A DNA stretch of 64,000 nucleotides from Acidobacteriota bacterium (GCA_020439745.1 JAGQSC010000036.1:1-64000); one strand, 5' to 3'. Positions 9,122 to 18,584 are shown, counted from the first letter of the stretch. A program made the numbers and translations. The notes: a model not told the origin generated them from the letters alone.

Positions 9122-11788
9122 ATGTCGGGTCAACCATCCAAGCGAATTTCCGTTCGTGAATTTGTTTTGCCTATTCCCCCCAAAGGCTCATTGAGTTTTG
9201 GAGTTGGTGGGTTTGGTGCGACGCGAGGCCAGGAAATTCATACCCGCATTCAAGCCAGAAAGAAACGAACCGAACCCGATTATCAAAGTGAGGTACCCAT
9301 CGTCGGCGATTTTGGATTTCTTCAAATTGGTGGGCGCATCGATGGTCTCTATCATCGGAAGCCGCCATGTGTTGAAGAGATCAAGACAACGACTTCGATC
9401 AAACGGTTGGTTGCAGCGCTTCAAGATCCACATCACATTTATCGACTTCAGGTGCTCATGTATGGGTATCTGTACGCTTTAGAGAACGGTGTGTGGCCAG
9501 AATGTCGTCTCTTGCTGGCTTCTTCTTATGACGAATCTCAATTGGAGATAGCGATTGAAATTGACACAGCGTTCTTCGAATCCTGGCTTGAAGGTCAGCT
9601 GAATTGTTGGCGCGATGTGATCGCTGGTCAGGCTATTGAGCAGGACCGTCGCCGCAGAGTGGGTGAGGGAATTCGGTTTCCTTTCAAGCAGTACCGCAAG
9701 GGCCAATTTGAACTGTGCCAAAAAGTGGCCGAAACAGCCTTGGCGCAGCGACAACTGATGGTTCAGGCGCCCACCGGCTTGGGTAAAACCATGGCAGCCC
9801 TTTTTCCCATGTTGCAACAGGCCTTGTTATCGCAGCGGCGTGTGATTTATGTGACGCCAAAGAACAGCCAACATCGAGTGGTCCTGGATGCCGTCCAGAT
9901 GTTGATCCATCAAGGGCACAACATCAGTGCAACCGTTGTGTCAGCTCGTCAGAAAGCGTGCCTTAAAGACGAAGTGATTTGCGAACCGGGATATTGTGAA
10001 CACGCCCGTGATTACTATGATCGTCTCTATGGTGGGGATGTGATATCGAACCTGATCAATCAGGGTGTTTTGGACCTCTCGTTGCTGCGCGATACAGGCA
10101 TCCAAAGCTCGCTTTGCCCTTATGAATTGGCCAAGGACACGACCCCCCACGTGGACATAGTCGTTTGCGATTACAACTACATTTTCACAGCTGGTTTGCT
10201 GTTTCACGACGAGGAGACCAAGGATCTGCTCATCGTGGATGAAGCCCATAATCTACCTGACCGTGCGCGTGATTACTTGTCACCTGTCCTGCGTTACGAG
10301 CAGGTCCGCGAAACGGAATCACGGATTCAGGGAAATTCCTTGGCAAGTGCCGTGGTAAAGCGCTTGACAACCTTGTTTCGTCACTTGCGTCAATCCGGTG
10401 ATACATTTCGAGTCATTGATCCGCCCATTGAACAGATTCGTCTTTGCGCCGAAGAGGCGGGCAAGATGGCAGCAGAACACTTAGCGCGTCACTCTGGTGT
10501 GGTGCACCATGAAGATCCGGTGATTGGGCTGTTTCAAATCGTACAGACCTTTTACGCACAATTGGATAAGATCGACGAACGGTTTCGAGTGGTCTATGAA
10601 GGAGGGAACCGCGAACGCATCCAAATAATCTGTTGTGATGCCTCTGAGTTCCTGAGACAGGTGTTGAAACGATTTCAATCTGTGGTCTGTATGTCTGCCA
10701 CGCTCAAGCCGTTCAAGTTCTTCGAACATCAATTGGGGCTTGAAGCGAACCGCACCGACAGCTTGGAATTTGGCAGTTCATTCCCTGTTGAGAATCGTCT
10801 CATCCTGATCGTACCCCAGGTGTCGAGCCACTACCGCGAACGCACCCGTCAAGCACCGCGCTACGCGGAACTCATCGAACGTGTGATTTCACTCCGCAAG
10901 GGCAACTATTTTGTGTTTTTCCCCAGCTATGCTTTTCTCAATCAAGTGGCGAAACCCTTGTCCCTACCGGGCTACAAGGTGCTCAAGCAAATTCCAGAAA
11001 TGACGGCATTTGACCTGAGGAAAATGGTGATGCAACTGAAAAGGAAACAAAAGAATCGGGTCATATTAGCGGTGCAAGGTGGCAGCTTGGCTGAAGGACT
11101 CGATTTTCCCGGCGAGGAGATTTGCGGTGCGATCATCGTGGGACCCGGGCTCCCTGCCTTCTCGCCTGAGCGGGAGCTCTTGCGCGGTTACTTCAACGGC
11201 CAAGGTCTAGACGGTTTTGCCTATGCATATGTGTTTCCGGGTATGGCGCGGGCCATACAGGCGGCAGGTCGAGTCATTCGAACCGAAACAGATAAGGGTT
11301 GTATCATTTGTGCGGATCGTCGATACCTCCAAGCACCCTACCAAGACGCGTTACCTGCCGATTGGTTTGTGAATAGCCCGAAGGAGCTTGTATCTTCAAC
11401 TATTCTTCAAGACCTTGAGGGATTCTGGAAAGGGGAGAAACAAATGTGGACAGTGTTAGGTATTCCTAACTGCGACAAGGTGAGAGCTGCCCGCAAGTGG
11501 TTCAAAGCAAACGGCATAGATTATGAATTTCGCGACCTACGAGTAAGTCCTCTCACTCGAGATCAGTGGATGGAGCTCGTGAACCAGGATCAAGGGAACC
11601 AGTTGATTAATCGAAAGGGCCCTGTCTTTCGAGGGTTGAAGGACACCGAAACCTGGTCGCCTGAACGATGGGCGGATCAACTCCGGGCCACACCAACTCT
11701 GATGAAGCGACCGGCTATTTTGGCTGAAAACAAGTTGGTCATCACGGGATTCGATGAACAGCAATATGAAAAGCTTGTCTTGGGCTAA
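9122..11788 (+). CDS. PD-(D/E)XK nuclease - XPD/DinG-like helicase fused to an ArsC/Spx-type domain
   Basis: This is an 888-residue protein in three parts. Residues about 40-200 look like a RecB/Cas4-type nuclease (GGRIDGLY, then VEEIKTT). Residues about 200-770 form an XPD/DinG-like superfamily 2 helicase: Walker A APTGLGKT (216-223), four spaced Cys of a probable 4Fe-4S domain (CLKDEVICEPGYC, then SSLCPYEL), DEAH at 373-376 and QAAGRVIRTE as motif VI. Residues 775-888 are a complete ArsC/Spx (YffB)-type thioredoxin-like domain starting MWTVLGIPNCDKVRAA. The junction carries an in-frame ATG at 11444 with GGGGAG six bases before it, so the last domain may also be made separately. DNA repair is the likely role of the first two parts. 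Confidence 0.85.
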   Translation: MSGQPSKRISVREFVLPIPPKGSLSFGVGGFGATRGQEIHTRIQARKKRTEPDYQSEVPIVGDFGFLQIGGRIDGLYHRKPPCVEEIKTTTSIKRLVAALQDPHHIYRLQVLMYGYLYALENGVWPECRLLLASSYDESQLEIAIEIDTAFFESWLEGQLNCWRDVIAGQAIEQDRRRRVGEGIRFPFKQYRKGQFELCQKVAETALAQRQLMVQAPTGLGKTMAALFPMLQQALLSQRRVIYVTPKNSQHRVVLDAVQMLIHQGHNISATVVSARQKACLKDEVICEPGYCEHARDYYDRLYGGDVISNLINQGVLDLSLLRDTGIQSSLCPYELAKDTTPHVDIVVCDYNYIFTAGLLFHDEETKDLLIVDEAHNLPDRARDYLSPVLRYEQVRETESRIQGNSLASAVVKRLTTLFRHLRQSGDTFRVIDPPIEQIRLCAEEAGKMAAEHLARHSGVVHHEDPVIGLFQIVQTFYAQLDKIDERFRVVYEGGNRERIQIICCDASEFLRQVLKRFQSVVCMSATLKPFKFFEHQLGLEANRTDSLEFGSSFPVENRLILIVPQVSSHYRERTRQAPRYAELIERVISLRKGNYFVFFPSYAFLNQVAKPLSLPGYKVLKQIPEMTAFDLRKMVMQLKRKQKNRVILAVQGGSLAEGLDFPGEEICGAIIVGPGLPAFSPERELLRGYFNGQGLDGFAYAYVFPGMARAIQAAGRVIRTETDKGCIICADRRYLQAPYQDALPADWFVNSPKELVSSTILQDLEGFWKGEKQMWTVLGIPNCDKVRAARKWFKANGIDYEFRDLRVSPLTRDQWMELVNQDQGNQLINRKGPVFRGLKDTETWSPERWADQLRATPTLMKRPAILAENKLVITGFDEQQYEKLVLG
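11432..11446 (+). promoter_or_regulatory. Internal ribosome binding site and ATG ahead of the Spx-type domain
   Basis: GGGGAG at 11432-11437 stands six bases before an ATG at 11444-11446, inside the helicase frame and exactly where the ArsC/Spx-type domain begins. The spacing is that of a normal start. Either the two genes fused by loss of the intervening stop, with the old start site still present, or both a long and a short product are made. Confidence 0.55.
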
Positions 11789-11945
11789 CATTTTGTTTTT
11801 TTCATGCTGATATCGATTGATTTGCCGGTTGATCCGGCGTATAGTGGATCTAGGTTCTGAACCGCGGTTCATTTTGTTTTTGTGTGCGGTTTGGCATCAA
11901 ATAGGGGGCTTTCCATTTTTTTCTGATAATCAAGGAGATTTATCC

Positions 11946-13268
11946 ATGAGGGTTTGTCTTATTGTTTTGTGTGGCATTTTTGTGACTGGGCTCAGTGTGA
12001 TGGCTGGTGGCTTCGCCGTTCAAGAGCAAAGCGCTAAAGGCTTAGGCATGGCGTTTTCAGGGACTGCCACGGGATTGGGTGATGCTTCAAGCGTCTATTT
12101 CAACCCGGCGGCCATGTCTAGACTCGGTAAAAAGACGGCAACGGTTGCCGGACATATGATTTCTCCCCAAGGTGAATTCAACAACAATGGCTCGATTCAT
12201 AACCCGGCACTGGGTTCAATCCCGGTGAGTGGCGGTAATGGTGGCGATTCAGGTTCCAGCGCCATGGTGCCCAATATCTATTTGGCACGTGGTTTTGGCG
12301 AATCATTTCACGTTGGGTTTGGTGTGAACGCGCCGTATGGACTTGAATCCAAGTATCCTGATGGTTGGGTGGGCCGTTATCACGGTCTCAAATCCGATTT
12401 ACAAGTGGTGAACCTGAATCTGGCAGGATCTTATAAGATCAATGATTTCATCGCGGTGGGTGCAGGCTTCAGCTACTATGAAGCGGACGCTGAACTGAGT
12501 AATGCCATCGATTTTGGCACTATCGGCGTGTCGATTTTGGGACCAGGTGCTGGATTCGTTCCGGGTCAAAACGATGGTTCATTTTTGGTGAAAGGCGACG
12601 ACACCACAACCGGCTTCAATGCCGGTGTGTTAATCACGCCCAATGACCGGTACTCCATAGGCATCGGTTACCGCAGCAGCATCGATATCAAGATCGAAGG
12701 CGATGCTACTTTTGTCGTGCCGGCAGAGTTTCAACCCATAGCTGCTCAAACGGGTTTGTTCCAAAACACGTCCGGTGTTGCAGAAGTGGAATTGCCAGCC
12801 CAATTGCATGTGGGCTACGACCGTCAACTGAATGACAAATGGCGTCTGGCTTTCGACTACCTGCGTTACGAATGGTCGAGTTTCGATGAACTCCGTATCC
12901 AATTCGATAATCCTCGTCAGGCTGACGCGGTGGTTGATGAGGCTTGGGACGACACCAATCGCTTCGCCTTGGGATTCGACCACGTCGTATCGGACACTTG
13001 GGGATATCGTTTTGGCGTCGCCTATGAAGAGACCCCCATTCCGGATGCGGAGCACCGTACGCCACGAATTCCAGACAACGATCGCACTTGGTTGTCGCTG
13101 GGTTTCAGTTATCAACCGGCCCATGCATGGACGGTTGATTTTGGTGCTTCGTACCTGATCATGAGCGATGGCGATGTAAATACCCAAGGCAGCACAGGTG
13201 ACATACTCAAAGGCAGCTACGATCTTTCAGTATTCATCACATCGCTCCAATTGACCTGGAAGCCGTAA
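11946..13268 (+). CDS. FadL/OMPP1/TodX-family outer membrane transport protein
   Basis: A 440-residue outer-membrane barrel related to FadL, which lets long-chain fatty acids or other hydrophobic compounds cross the outer membrane. A signal peptide (cleavage near VMA-GG) is followed by the FadL opening GGFAVQEQSAKGLGMAFSG and ASSVYFNPAAMSRL (the NPA box), then FGVNAPYGL and repeated barrel strands to a final QLTWKP. The start is the ATG at 11946 with AAGGAG nine bases upstream; the open frame extends 43 codons further but that part has no signal and no ribosome site. It follows the helicase gene by about 160 bases and is probably separate from it. Confidence 0.88.
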   Translation: MRVCLIVLCGIFVTGLSVMAGGFAVQEQSAKGLGMAFSGTATGLGDASSVYFNPAAMSRLGKKTATVAGHMISPQGEFNNNGSIHNPALGSIPVSGGNGGDSGSSAMVPNIYLARGFGESFHVGFGVNAPYGLESKYPDGWVGRYHGLKSDLQVVNLNLAGSYKINDFIAVGAGFSYYEADAELSNAIDFGTIGVSILGPGAGFVPGQNDGSFLVKGDDTTTGFNAGVLITPNDRYSIGIGYRSSIDIKIEGDATFVVPAEFQPIAAQTGLFQNTSGVAEVELPAQLHVGYDRQLNDKWRLAFDYLRYEWSSFDELRIQFDNPRQADAVVDEAWDDTNRFALGFDHVVSDTWGYRFGVAYEETPIPDAEHRTPRIPDNDRTWLSLGFSYQPAHAWTVDFGASYLIMSDGDVNTQGSTGDILKGSYDLSVFITSLQLTWKP

Positions 13269-13647
13269 GATTTTGGAGCCTCGTGCGTGTTGGATTGAAT
13301 CCAAAATCAATCCTGTCAGGGATTGGGCAAGATGAACCAGTGGTGGTCCCGCCGGACGCGGGGCCACCCCTGAAAATCGGCCCAACACTAAGAAGACCCT
13401 TCCGGATTCCGCATTTAACCGGGACATTGCCGATGATGCATGTACAGCGCATCTCGTGGCTTTAGGCGGAACCCCGATGGGGTTCTAGTTTCTTTTTTGT
13501 TGGTCAACCAGCGGTAGGCCCGCTGTGCGGACCAACTGCTGGCAATGTCGGGGCTACCCCTACGGGACATGAGTTAGTGATTCAGATGATTGATGTTGTT
13601 TTCTGTGCCTTTCTTTTCTTGGCATGTTGAGATTCTGGAGCTGATAA
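13269..13647. other. 379-base non-coding stretch rich in inverted and direct repeats
   Basis: No credible gene is visible here. It contains a GATTTTGGA / TCCAAAATC inverted pair (13269-13277 and 13300-13308) just after the FadL-like stop; a GGTGGTCCC / GGGGCCACC hairpin (13342-13350 and 13360-13368); GACATTGCC / GGCAATGTC (13423-13431 and 13541-13549); and a near-perfect direct repeat, CGGGGCCACCCCT at 13359-13371 and CGGGGCTACCCCT at 13549-13561. It may be a structured RNA or a decayed small mobile element. Confidence 0.5.
13469..13499 (+). terminator. Rho-independent terminator
   Basis: GAACCCC (13469-13475), a three-base loop, and GGGGTTC (13479-13485) form a perfect seven-pair stem, followed by a T-rich run ending in six T. 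It lies 200 bases past the FadL-like stop, so it may end that transcript or a transcript of the intergenic region itself. Confidence 0.7.
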
Positions 13648-14364
13648 GTGGCAGAAAAACAGCTGCTGATACAGAGGGCTATGGATGATGGTATCGAATT
13701 CATCTTGACCGATGAATTTGAATGGAAACTCGAATTGGAGGAAGACCATCATGTAGAAAAAGCCGCTGGCTGCAAGATTCTTATTTTTGCCAACAACGGT
13801 TTCGGTGACTACCTTTTTCTCCGGGTGGGTGCGGATGGACATGTTGAAGACAGCGTTTACATGTATCGTCATGAAGGTCCAGTCATCGAGGCACTGGAAG
13901 ATGATCTGGAGCTCCTTCTAGAGCTAAAGAAGAGAAAACCTTCGGAGGACGAATACCCGGCGGCTTGCTATGAGACCGGAGAATCAATTGAAATAGGCGA
14001 TCGCGTGATGTTCCGGACATGGATATCATTTTGGCGCCGCCAATTGGGGGTGGTTGTTTATGTGCCAGGAAAGTCGCGGAAAAATTACCAATACGAAAAT
14101 GGTGGGCTGAAATGGATCGCCGCTCGAAACGAGGAATTGGAAATTGGATTCCTGATCGATCCCGAAACCGGTGTAGTGCGCAAGATCAGATGTGTTGAAA
14201 GAACAACAGGAAAGATACCCAAGTTCAAACGCATTCGCGAGGACGATCGCTCGTCGTGTTTGGAATCATGGGTCGAAAGCGTTGTTGTCATTGGATTGCT
14301 TTTTGGTGCGATCTACCTAGGTTACGGAGTGATCAACTGGTTCAAGCATCTGCTTTTTGATTGA
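13648..14364 (+). CDS. SMI1/KNR4 (SUKH)-like protein with C-terminal membrane helix
   Basis: The protein has 238 residues. Its first 100 resemble the SUKH fold of SMI1/KNR4 proteins: an acidic pattern followed by KILIFANNGFGDYLFLRV, the glycine-aspartate turn typical of the family. The middle part (about 100-200) is not recognised and contains GDRVMFRTWISFWRRQLG, reminiscent of a small SH3-like barrel. A single hydrophobic helix sits at about 212-232. SUKH proteins are often immunity proteins for polymorphic toxins, but no toxin is adjacent. The start is GTG at 13648, ten bases after GGAG. Membrane anchoring of a SUKH-like domain is unusual. Function unknown. Confidence 0.6.
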   Translation: MAEKQLLIQRAMDDGIEFILTDEFEWKLELEEDHHVEKAAGCKILIFANNGFGDYLFLRVGADGHVEDSVYMYRHEGPVIEALEDDLELLLELKKRKPSEDEYPAACYETGESIEIGDRVMFRTWISFWRRQLGVVVYVPGKSRKNYQYENGGLKWIAARNEELEIGFLIDPETGVVRKIRCVERTTGKIPKFKRIREDDRSSCLESWVESVVVIGLLFGAIYLGYGVINWFKHLLFD

Positions 14365-14531
14365 GAGATCACCTTCGTTCGTTCGAGCGAAGAGCTGGGG
14401 AACGTCAAACCCCTACGGGATAATCACTTTGCCAGATGAGGTTTGTTGGCTTCTGCTGTTGACACATGCCCACGCTGCGACGTTGTTGGTCCTCAAGGTG
14501 ACAGGATCGCAACGGAAAACCTATATTCAAA

Positions 14532-15998
14532 GTGATGGTCCCCTATCAATCGAAATCTGTTGGTATTCATTGGATGCTCGCGGCCGTTTTGCCGATCCTA
14601 TCGCTGGTGACTGTGGCGCAAACGACGCATGCTGTGTTGGGCGGATGTGGTGGCACGGTACCTGAACGGGTTCTGTCTGCCACACCTTCTGATTACCTAA
14701 GTATTTTGCCTACGCTTCAGCCAGGAGATCTATTGGAATTGGGTCCCGGTACCTATCCCGATGGGCTCAATCTACAAGGCATTAACGGTGAGCCTGACCG
14801 TTGTGTGATCATCGCCGGCCCGTCTATGGGACCGCCCGCAGTGTTCACGGGCCGCAGTTGCTGCAACACGGTGAGCTTGGGCAACTCCAGCTACCTGGTC
14901 ATTCGCAACCTGACCATTGACGGAGGAGGTGAATTGGGTGATGCCGTGAAAGCCGAGAGCACGGCGGATTGGTGCCACCACATCACACTGGAAAATCTGA
15001 CCATCATCAACCAGGACGCCGATCAGCAGATCGTTGCCATTAATACCAAATGCCCGACCTGGAACTGGGTCATTCGAAAGAACCATATCAATGGCGCGGG
15101 CACGGGTCTTTACCTGGGCGATTCCAACGGTGAAGACGAATTTGCCAATGGTTTGATCGAGTTCAATGTCATCACCAACACGATCGGCTACAACATGCAA
15201 ATCAAGCATCAGAACGGACGTGCCGTTGGCAGTCCCGCTAACGGTCAGACGATCATTCGCCACAACGTCTTCAACAAGACTGACAGCAGCAGTACAGGCG
15301 GCAATGCGCGGCCCAATCTGCTGGTAGGTCATTGGCCAGATTCTGGTCCTGGCGCCAACGATATCTACCTGATTTATGGGAATCTGTTCTTTGGGAACCC
15401 CAGTGAGAACCTGTTTCAGGGCGAAGGCCACATCGCGTTCTACCAGAACCTGCTGGTCTCCAGTACGGGTGGTGCTGTGGCTATTCAACCCCACAACGGT
15501 GTGCCCAAAACCATCCATTTGTTTCAAAACACGATTGTCTCGGCGGGGACCGGTATTTTTGTGACGGGTGGTGACCCGGGCTTTAGCCAACTCATGGTGG
15601 GAAACGCCGTATTCTCAGACAATCCCTTGGTCGGTGGTACCCAGATGGACAATGTCACCGACGACTATGATCAAGCTGGGACGTACCTCAACAATCCTTT
15701 TGGCGATCCGGTTGTGGGTACGCTCGACCTCTTTCCGATGGCTGGCGTGAATAGCCTTCCGATGGATCTAAGCGCCATGGTGGGTTATGAGGATTGGGAT
15801 CTCGATTTCAATGCGTCGCCGCGACCGGGCACTTATCGCGGCGCCTATGCCGGAGATGGCGTTAATCCAGGGTGGAACCCGCAGATTGACACGAAGTGCC
15901 TCCTCGGTTCGGGCATACCGGACTGGGAGTTGTGGCCGATCCAGTCCATTTTGCAACTCCTCTTACAGATCGGCGGACAATGTCTCACACCGCCTTGA
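14532..15998 (+). CDS. Secreted right-handed beta-helix protein
   Basis: The protein has 488 residues. A signal peptide ends near TTHA, and the body consists of short repeats with the pectate-lyase-like beta-helix pattern (LVIRNLTIDGGG, HHITLENLTIINQD, NWVIRKNHINGAG, GLIEFNVITNT, IHLFQNTIVSAG). Such proteins are polysaccharide lyases, surface adhesins or binding proteins; no catalytic residues can be named. The start may be GTG 14532, ATG 14535 or ATG 14574, since none has a good ribosome site. The tail (WPIQSILQLLLQIGGQC) resembles the hydrophobic C-terminal segments of other secreted proteins in this window. It stands alone and converges on the tyrosine phenol-lyase gene. Confidence 0.7.
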   Translation: MMVPYQSKSVGIHWMLAAVLPILSLVTVAQTTHAVLGGCGGTVPERVLSATPSDYLSILPTLQPGDLLELGPGTYPDGLNLQGINGEPDRCVIIAGPSMGPPAVFTGRSCCNTVSLGNSSYLVIRNLTIDGGGELGDAVKAESTADWCHHITLENLTIINQDADQQIVAINTKCPTWNWVIRKNHINGAGTGLYLGDSNGEDEFANGLIEFNVITNTIGYNMQIKHQNGRAVGSPANGQTIIRHNVFNKTDSSSTGGNARPNLLVGHWPDSGPGANDIYLIYGNLFFGNPSENLFQGEGHIAFYQNLLVSSTGGAVAIQPHNGVPKTIHLFQNTIVSAGTGIFVTGGDPGFSQLMVGNAVFSDNPLVGGTQMDNVTDDYDQAGTYLNNPFGDPVVGTLDLFPMAGVNSLPMDLSAMVGYEDWDLDFNASPRPGTYRGAYAGDGVNPGWNPQIDTKCLLGSGIPDWELWPIQSILQLLLQIGGQCLTPP

Positions 15999-16025
15999 GG
16001 TCTGAATGTTTGGTGTCTTGTTTGC

Positions 16026-17438
16026 CTACGAGAGTGGTTTGAATCTGGCTTGGAAGAAACGCAGGTAACGCGGCTCATAGGTCATTTCCAGGCCCTTGGC
16101 CTCGTGCCGACGATCCCACACGCTGCGAACCGACTCTGCTACGACGTCGATATGCGATTGCGTATACACGCGGCGGGGCAAGGTGAGTCGAACCAGCTCC
16201 AATCTGGGATAGCGATGATGGCCCGTTTCAGGATCACGACCTGCGCTTACGATGCCTCGCTCCATAGAACGGACTCCGGAATCTAGGTATATATCGGATG
16301 CAAGCGTCTGCGCCGGGAATCGATCCTGAGACAGGTGGGGGTAGAATTTACGCGCATCCAAGAATACCGCGTGGCCACCTACCGGTTTCACGATGGGGAT
16401 GTCCCAGTTTTCAAGTAACTCGCCCAAATATCGAACCTGACCAATGCGACAGATGATGTGGTTGTCTTGAACAGACTCTTCGGTTCCAATGGCCAACGCT
16501 TCCATATCGCGTCCGGCCATACCGCCATAGGTATGAAGACCTTCGTAAACCACGACCAGATTGCGCAATTCCTCGAACACTTCACCATCGTTCACGGCGA
16601 GCCACCCACCGATATTCACCAGACTGTCCTTCTTGGCGCTCATCCAAGCGCCATCCGTAAAGGAGCAGAACTCTTTGAGAATCTCAGCGACTGTCTTGTC
16701 GCGGTATCCATGTTCACGTTCGCGGATAAAAAAACAGTTTTCGGCCATCCGAGTAGCGTCCAACATCAAACGAATGCCGTATCGATCGCAAAGAGCGCGT
16801 AGTGCTTTAACATTTGCCATGCTCACGGGTTGGCCACCTGCCATATTGACCGTTCCAGCCAAACTCACGTACGGGATGCGAGATGCACCCACTTCCTGAA
16901 TCAACCGTTCCAGTTTGGCCAGATCCACGTTGCCTTTGAATGGGTGCTCATTTGCCGGGTCATGGGCTTCTTCAATCACAACGTCGCGGAACGTGCCGCC
17001 AGCTAGTTCCTGATGCAGACGCGTGGTCGTGAAGTACATATTGCCAGGCACCACATCGCCTTGTTTGATCAGTGTTTGACTGATCAGGTTTTCCGCGCCT
17101 CGACCCTGGTGGGTGGGGACAAAATAGCGGTACCCATAAATGCGTTGAATGGTCTCTTCCAGACGATAGAAGTTGCGGCTTCCAGCATAGGCCTCATCGC
17201 CCAACATCATGCCAGCCCATTGACGATCACTCATGCTGCTGGTGCCGCTGTCGGTCAACAAATCGATATAGACGTCCTCACTGCGCAGTAAGAACGTGTT
17301 GTAGCCCGCATCTTCCAAACACTTGCGGCGTTCCTGAGGGGTCATCACCTTGATGGGTTCAACCATCTTTATTTTCCAAGGTTCTGCCCACGAACGACGC
17401 CCGTACTGTTCACCCATGGTTTTCAAAATTGTTTTCAT
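16026..17438 (-). CDS. tpl: Tyrosine phenol-lyase (beta-tyrosinase)
   Basis: A 470-residue PLP enzyme of the tryptophanase/tyrosine phenol-lyase family, which splits the amino acid into pyruvate, ammonia and an aromatic (phenol for tyrosine, indole for tryptophan). SAKKDSLVNIGG holds the PLP Lys270. GVRSMERG supplies Arg394 and RFFQARF supplies Phe461. By residue counting these match Arg381 and Phe448 of the Citrobacter tyrosine enzyme, whereas E. coli tryptophanase has VEIG at the first position. THQGRGAEN and NMYFTTTRLHQE are also present. The start at 17438 is chosen for TGGAGG five bases upstream; the frame runs 15 codons further. Tryptophanase activity is not excluded. Confidence 0.8.
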   Translation of the reverse strand: MKTILKTMGEQYGRRSWAEPWKIKMVEPIKVMTPQERRKCLEDAGYNTFLLRSEDVYIDLLTDSGTSSMSDRQWAGMMLGDEAYAGSRNFYRLEETIQRIYGYRYFVPTHQGRGAENLISQTLIKQGDVVPGNMYFTTTRLHQELAGGTFRDVVIEEAHDPANEHPFKGNVDLAKLERLIQEVGASRIPYVSLAGTVNMAGGQPVSMANVKALRALCDRYGIRLMLDATRMAENCFFIREREHGYRDKTVAEILKEFCSFTDGAWMSAKKDSLVNIGGWLAVNDGEVFEELRNLVVVYEGLHTYGGMAGRDMEALAIGTEESVQDNHIICRIGQVRYLGELLENWDIPIVKPVGGHAVFLDARKFYPHLSQDRFPAQTLASDIYLDSGVRSMERGIVSAGRDPETGHHRYPRLELVRLTLPRRVYTQSHIDVVAESVRSVWDRRHEAKGLEMTYEPRYLRFFQARFKPLS

Positions 17439-17590
17439 GGCAGCCTCCACAAAGCTAACGGCATTTTGCGAGACTTTTGACAAGAGAGGTTATGATCCAA
17501 GTCATAGTCATCAGCCTCACTCAAGAGGATGCGAACAGTTGCTTGTGACAGTTGGTACTTTGAGGTAGCGTACGTGGACAGGAGCCTTCC

Positions 17591-18583
17591 GTGAAGTACC
17601 ACCCGCAAATGGACACGTTGCGTGCCATCGCTGTGTTTGGTCCCATTTGTGCCCACTCCATACGCGTCTACGACTTTGAGTACATGTCATGGAACGTGAT
17701 GTTGCCATGGCTTGAAAAGTACAGTCATGGGGGCGTCATCCTCTTCTTTGTCATTTCCGGGTTTCTAATTACCGGCATCCTGATGGACACGCCCGATATC
17801 AAGCGTTTCTATATTCGTCGCTTCTTGCGGATTCTGCCAGCTTATTACCTGTTGGTCCTTCTGTATCGTCCGGATGCCCGTGAGTTTTGGTGGGTCATCA
17901 CCTATACCCTTAATTGGGTTCCTTTTGTACCCGATCAGGCCATTGGCCATTTTTGGTCCTTGTGCGTGGAGGAACAGTTCTATTTGATCTGGCCCTGGCT
18001 GGTTTGTTTTACACCCAACAAACACAGACCGTGGCTGTTTCTAGGTACCATCGCTTTTTCTTTGGCTTATAAATCTGTGATGGTGAGGTTGCATCAACCT
18101 GATCTCGCGCTTTTAGGGACATTGGGCTGTATGGACCAGTTGTCATTGGGCGCCCTGACGGCCTGGATGCTGCGTAACAAGCCTGATTCCTATAAAAAAT
18201 ACCTGTTTTCAGTGCTGGTCATCGCAGCATTACCGTTTGCGTTTGTGCAAGTCAAACACGTGATTTTTTGGAAATTCGTTATTGCTCTCGTGTGCGTGCC
18301 TATCGTGGGGTCGTCTGTGTTTCCATATCGCGGTTTGTTGAAGCGCGTATTTGCGTTCAGGCCATTGCAGTACATGGGTCGCATCAGCTATGGTTTGTAC
18401 CTCTATCATTTGCCCCTGTTTTTTGCAGTTGATTGGATGTCAGCGCGCGGTCGTTACGGCTATTGGACATGCTGGTTGGCTTATTTCATCTGTACCTTGG
18501 CCGTCGCGTCCTTGTCTTGGCATCTGTTTGAAAAGCCCCTCAACAATCTGAAACGTCGCTTTCCTTATCGCGCTCTGGTTTGA
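17591..18583 (+). CDS. Membrane acyltransferase, acyltransferase-3 family
   Basis: The protein has 330 residues and about nine or ten membrane helices. Family marks are MDTLRAIAVFGPICAHS at the start (the catalytic His region), FFVISGFLITGIL, RRFLRILPAYY and FWSLCVEEQFYLIWP. Members such as OafA and NodX transfer acetyl or other acyl groups onto surface sugars, peptidoglycan or antibiotics; the acceptor here is unknown. The start is GTG at 17591, six bases after GGAG. The gene is divergent from tyrosine phenol-lyase across about 150 bases and converges on yceH with a one-base gap. Confidence 0.82.
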   Translation: MKYHPQMDTLRAIAVFGPICAHSIRVYDFEYMSWNVMLPWLEKYSHGGVILFFVISGFLITGILMDTPDIKRFYIRRFLRILPAYYLLVLLYRPDAREFWWVITYTLNWVPFVPDQAIGHFWSLCVEEQFYLIWPWLVCFTPNKHRPWLFLGTIAFSLAYKSVMVRLHQPDLALLGTLGCMDQLSLGALTAWMLRNKPDSYKKYLFSVLVIAALPFAFVQVKHVIFWKFVIALVCVPIVGSSVFPYRGLLKRVFAFRPLQYMGRISYGLYLYHLPLFFAVDWMSARGRYGYWTCWLAYFICTLAVASLSWHLFEKPLNNLKRRFPYRALV

Positions 18584-18584
18584 A

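Noticed and set aside
12630-13187. 185-codon minus-strand frame
   Set aside because: Antisense to the FadL-like barrel, whose strands and C-terminus are convincing.
14772-15590. 272-codon minus-strand frame
   Set aside because: Shadow of the secreted beta-helix protein; its composition is unlike a real protein and the plus strand shows clear repeats.
16026-17438. Annotation as tryptophanase (tnaA)
   Set aside because: Arg394 in MERG and Phe461 match the tyrosine enzyme, and E. coli tryptophanase differs there; dual activity is still possible.
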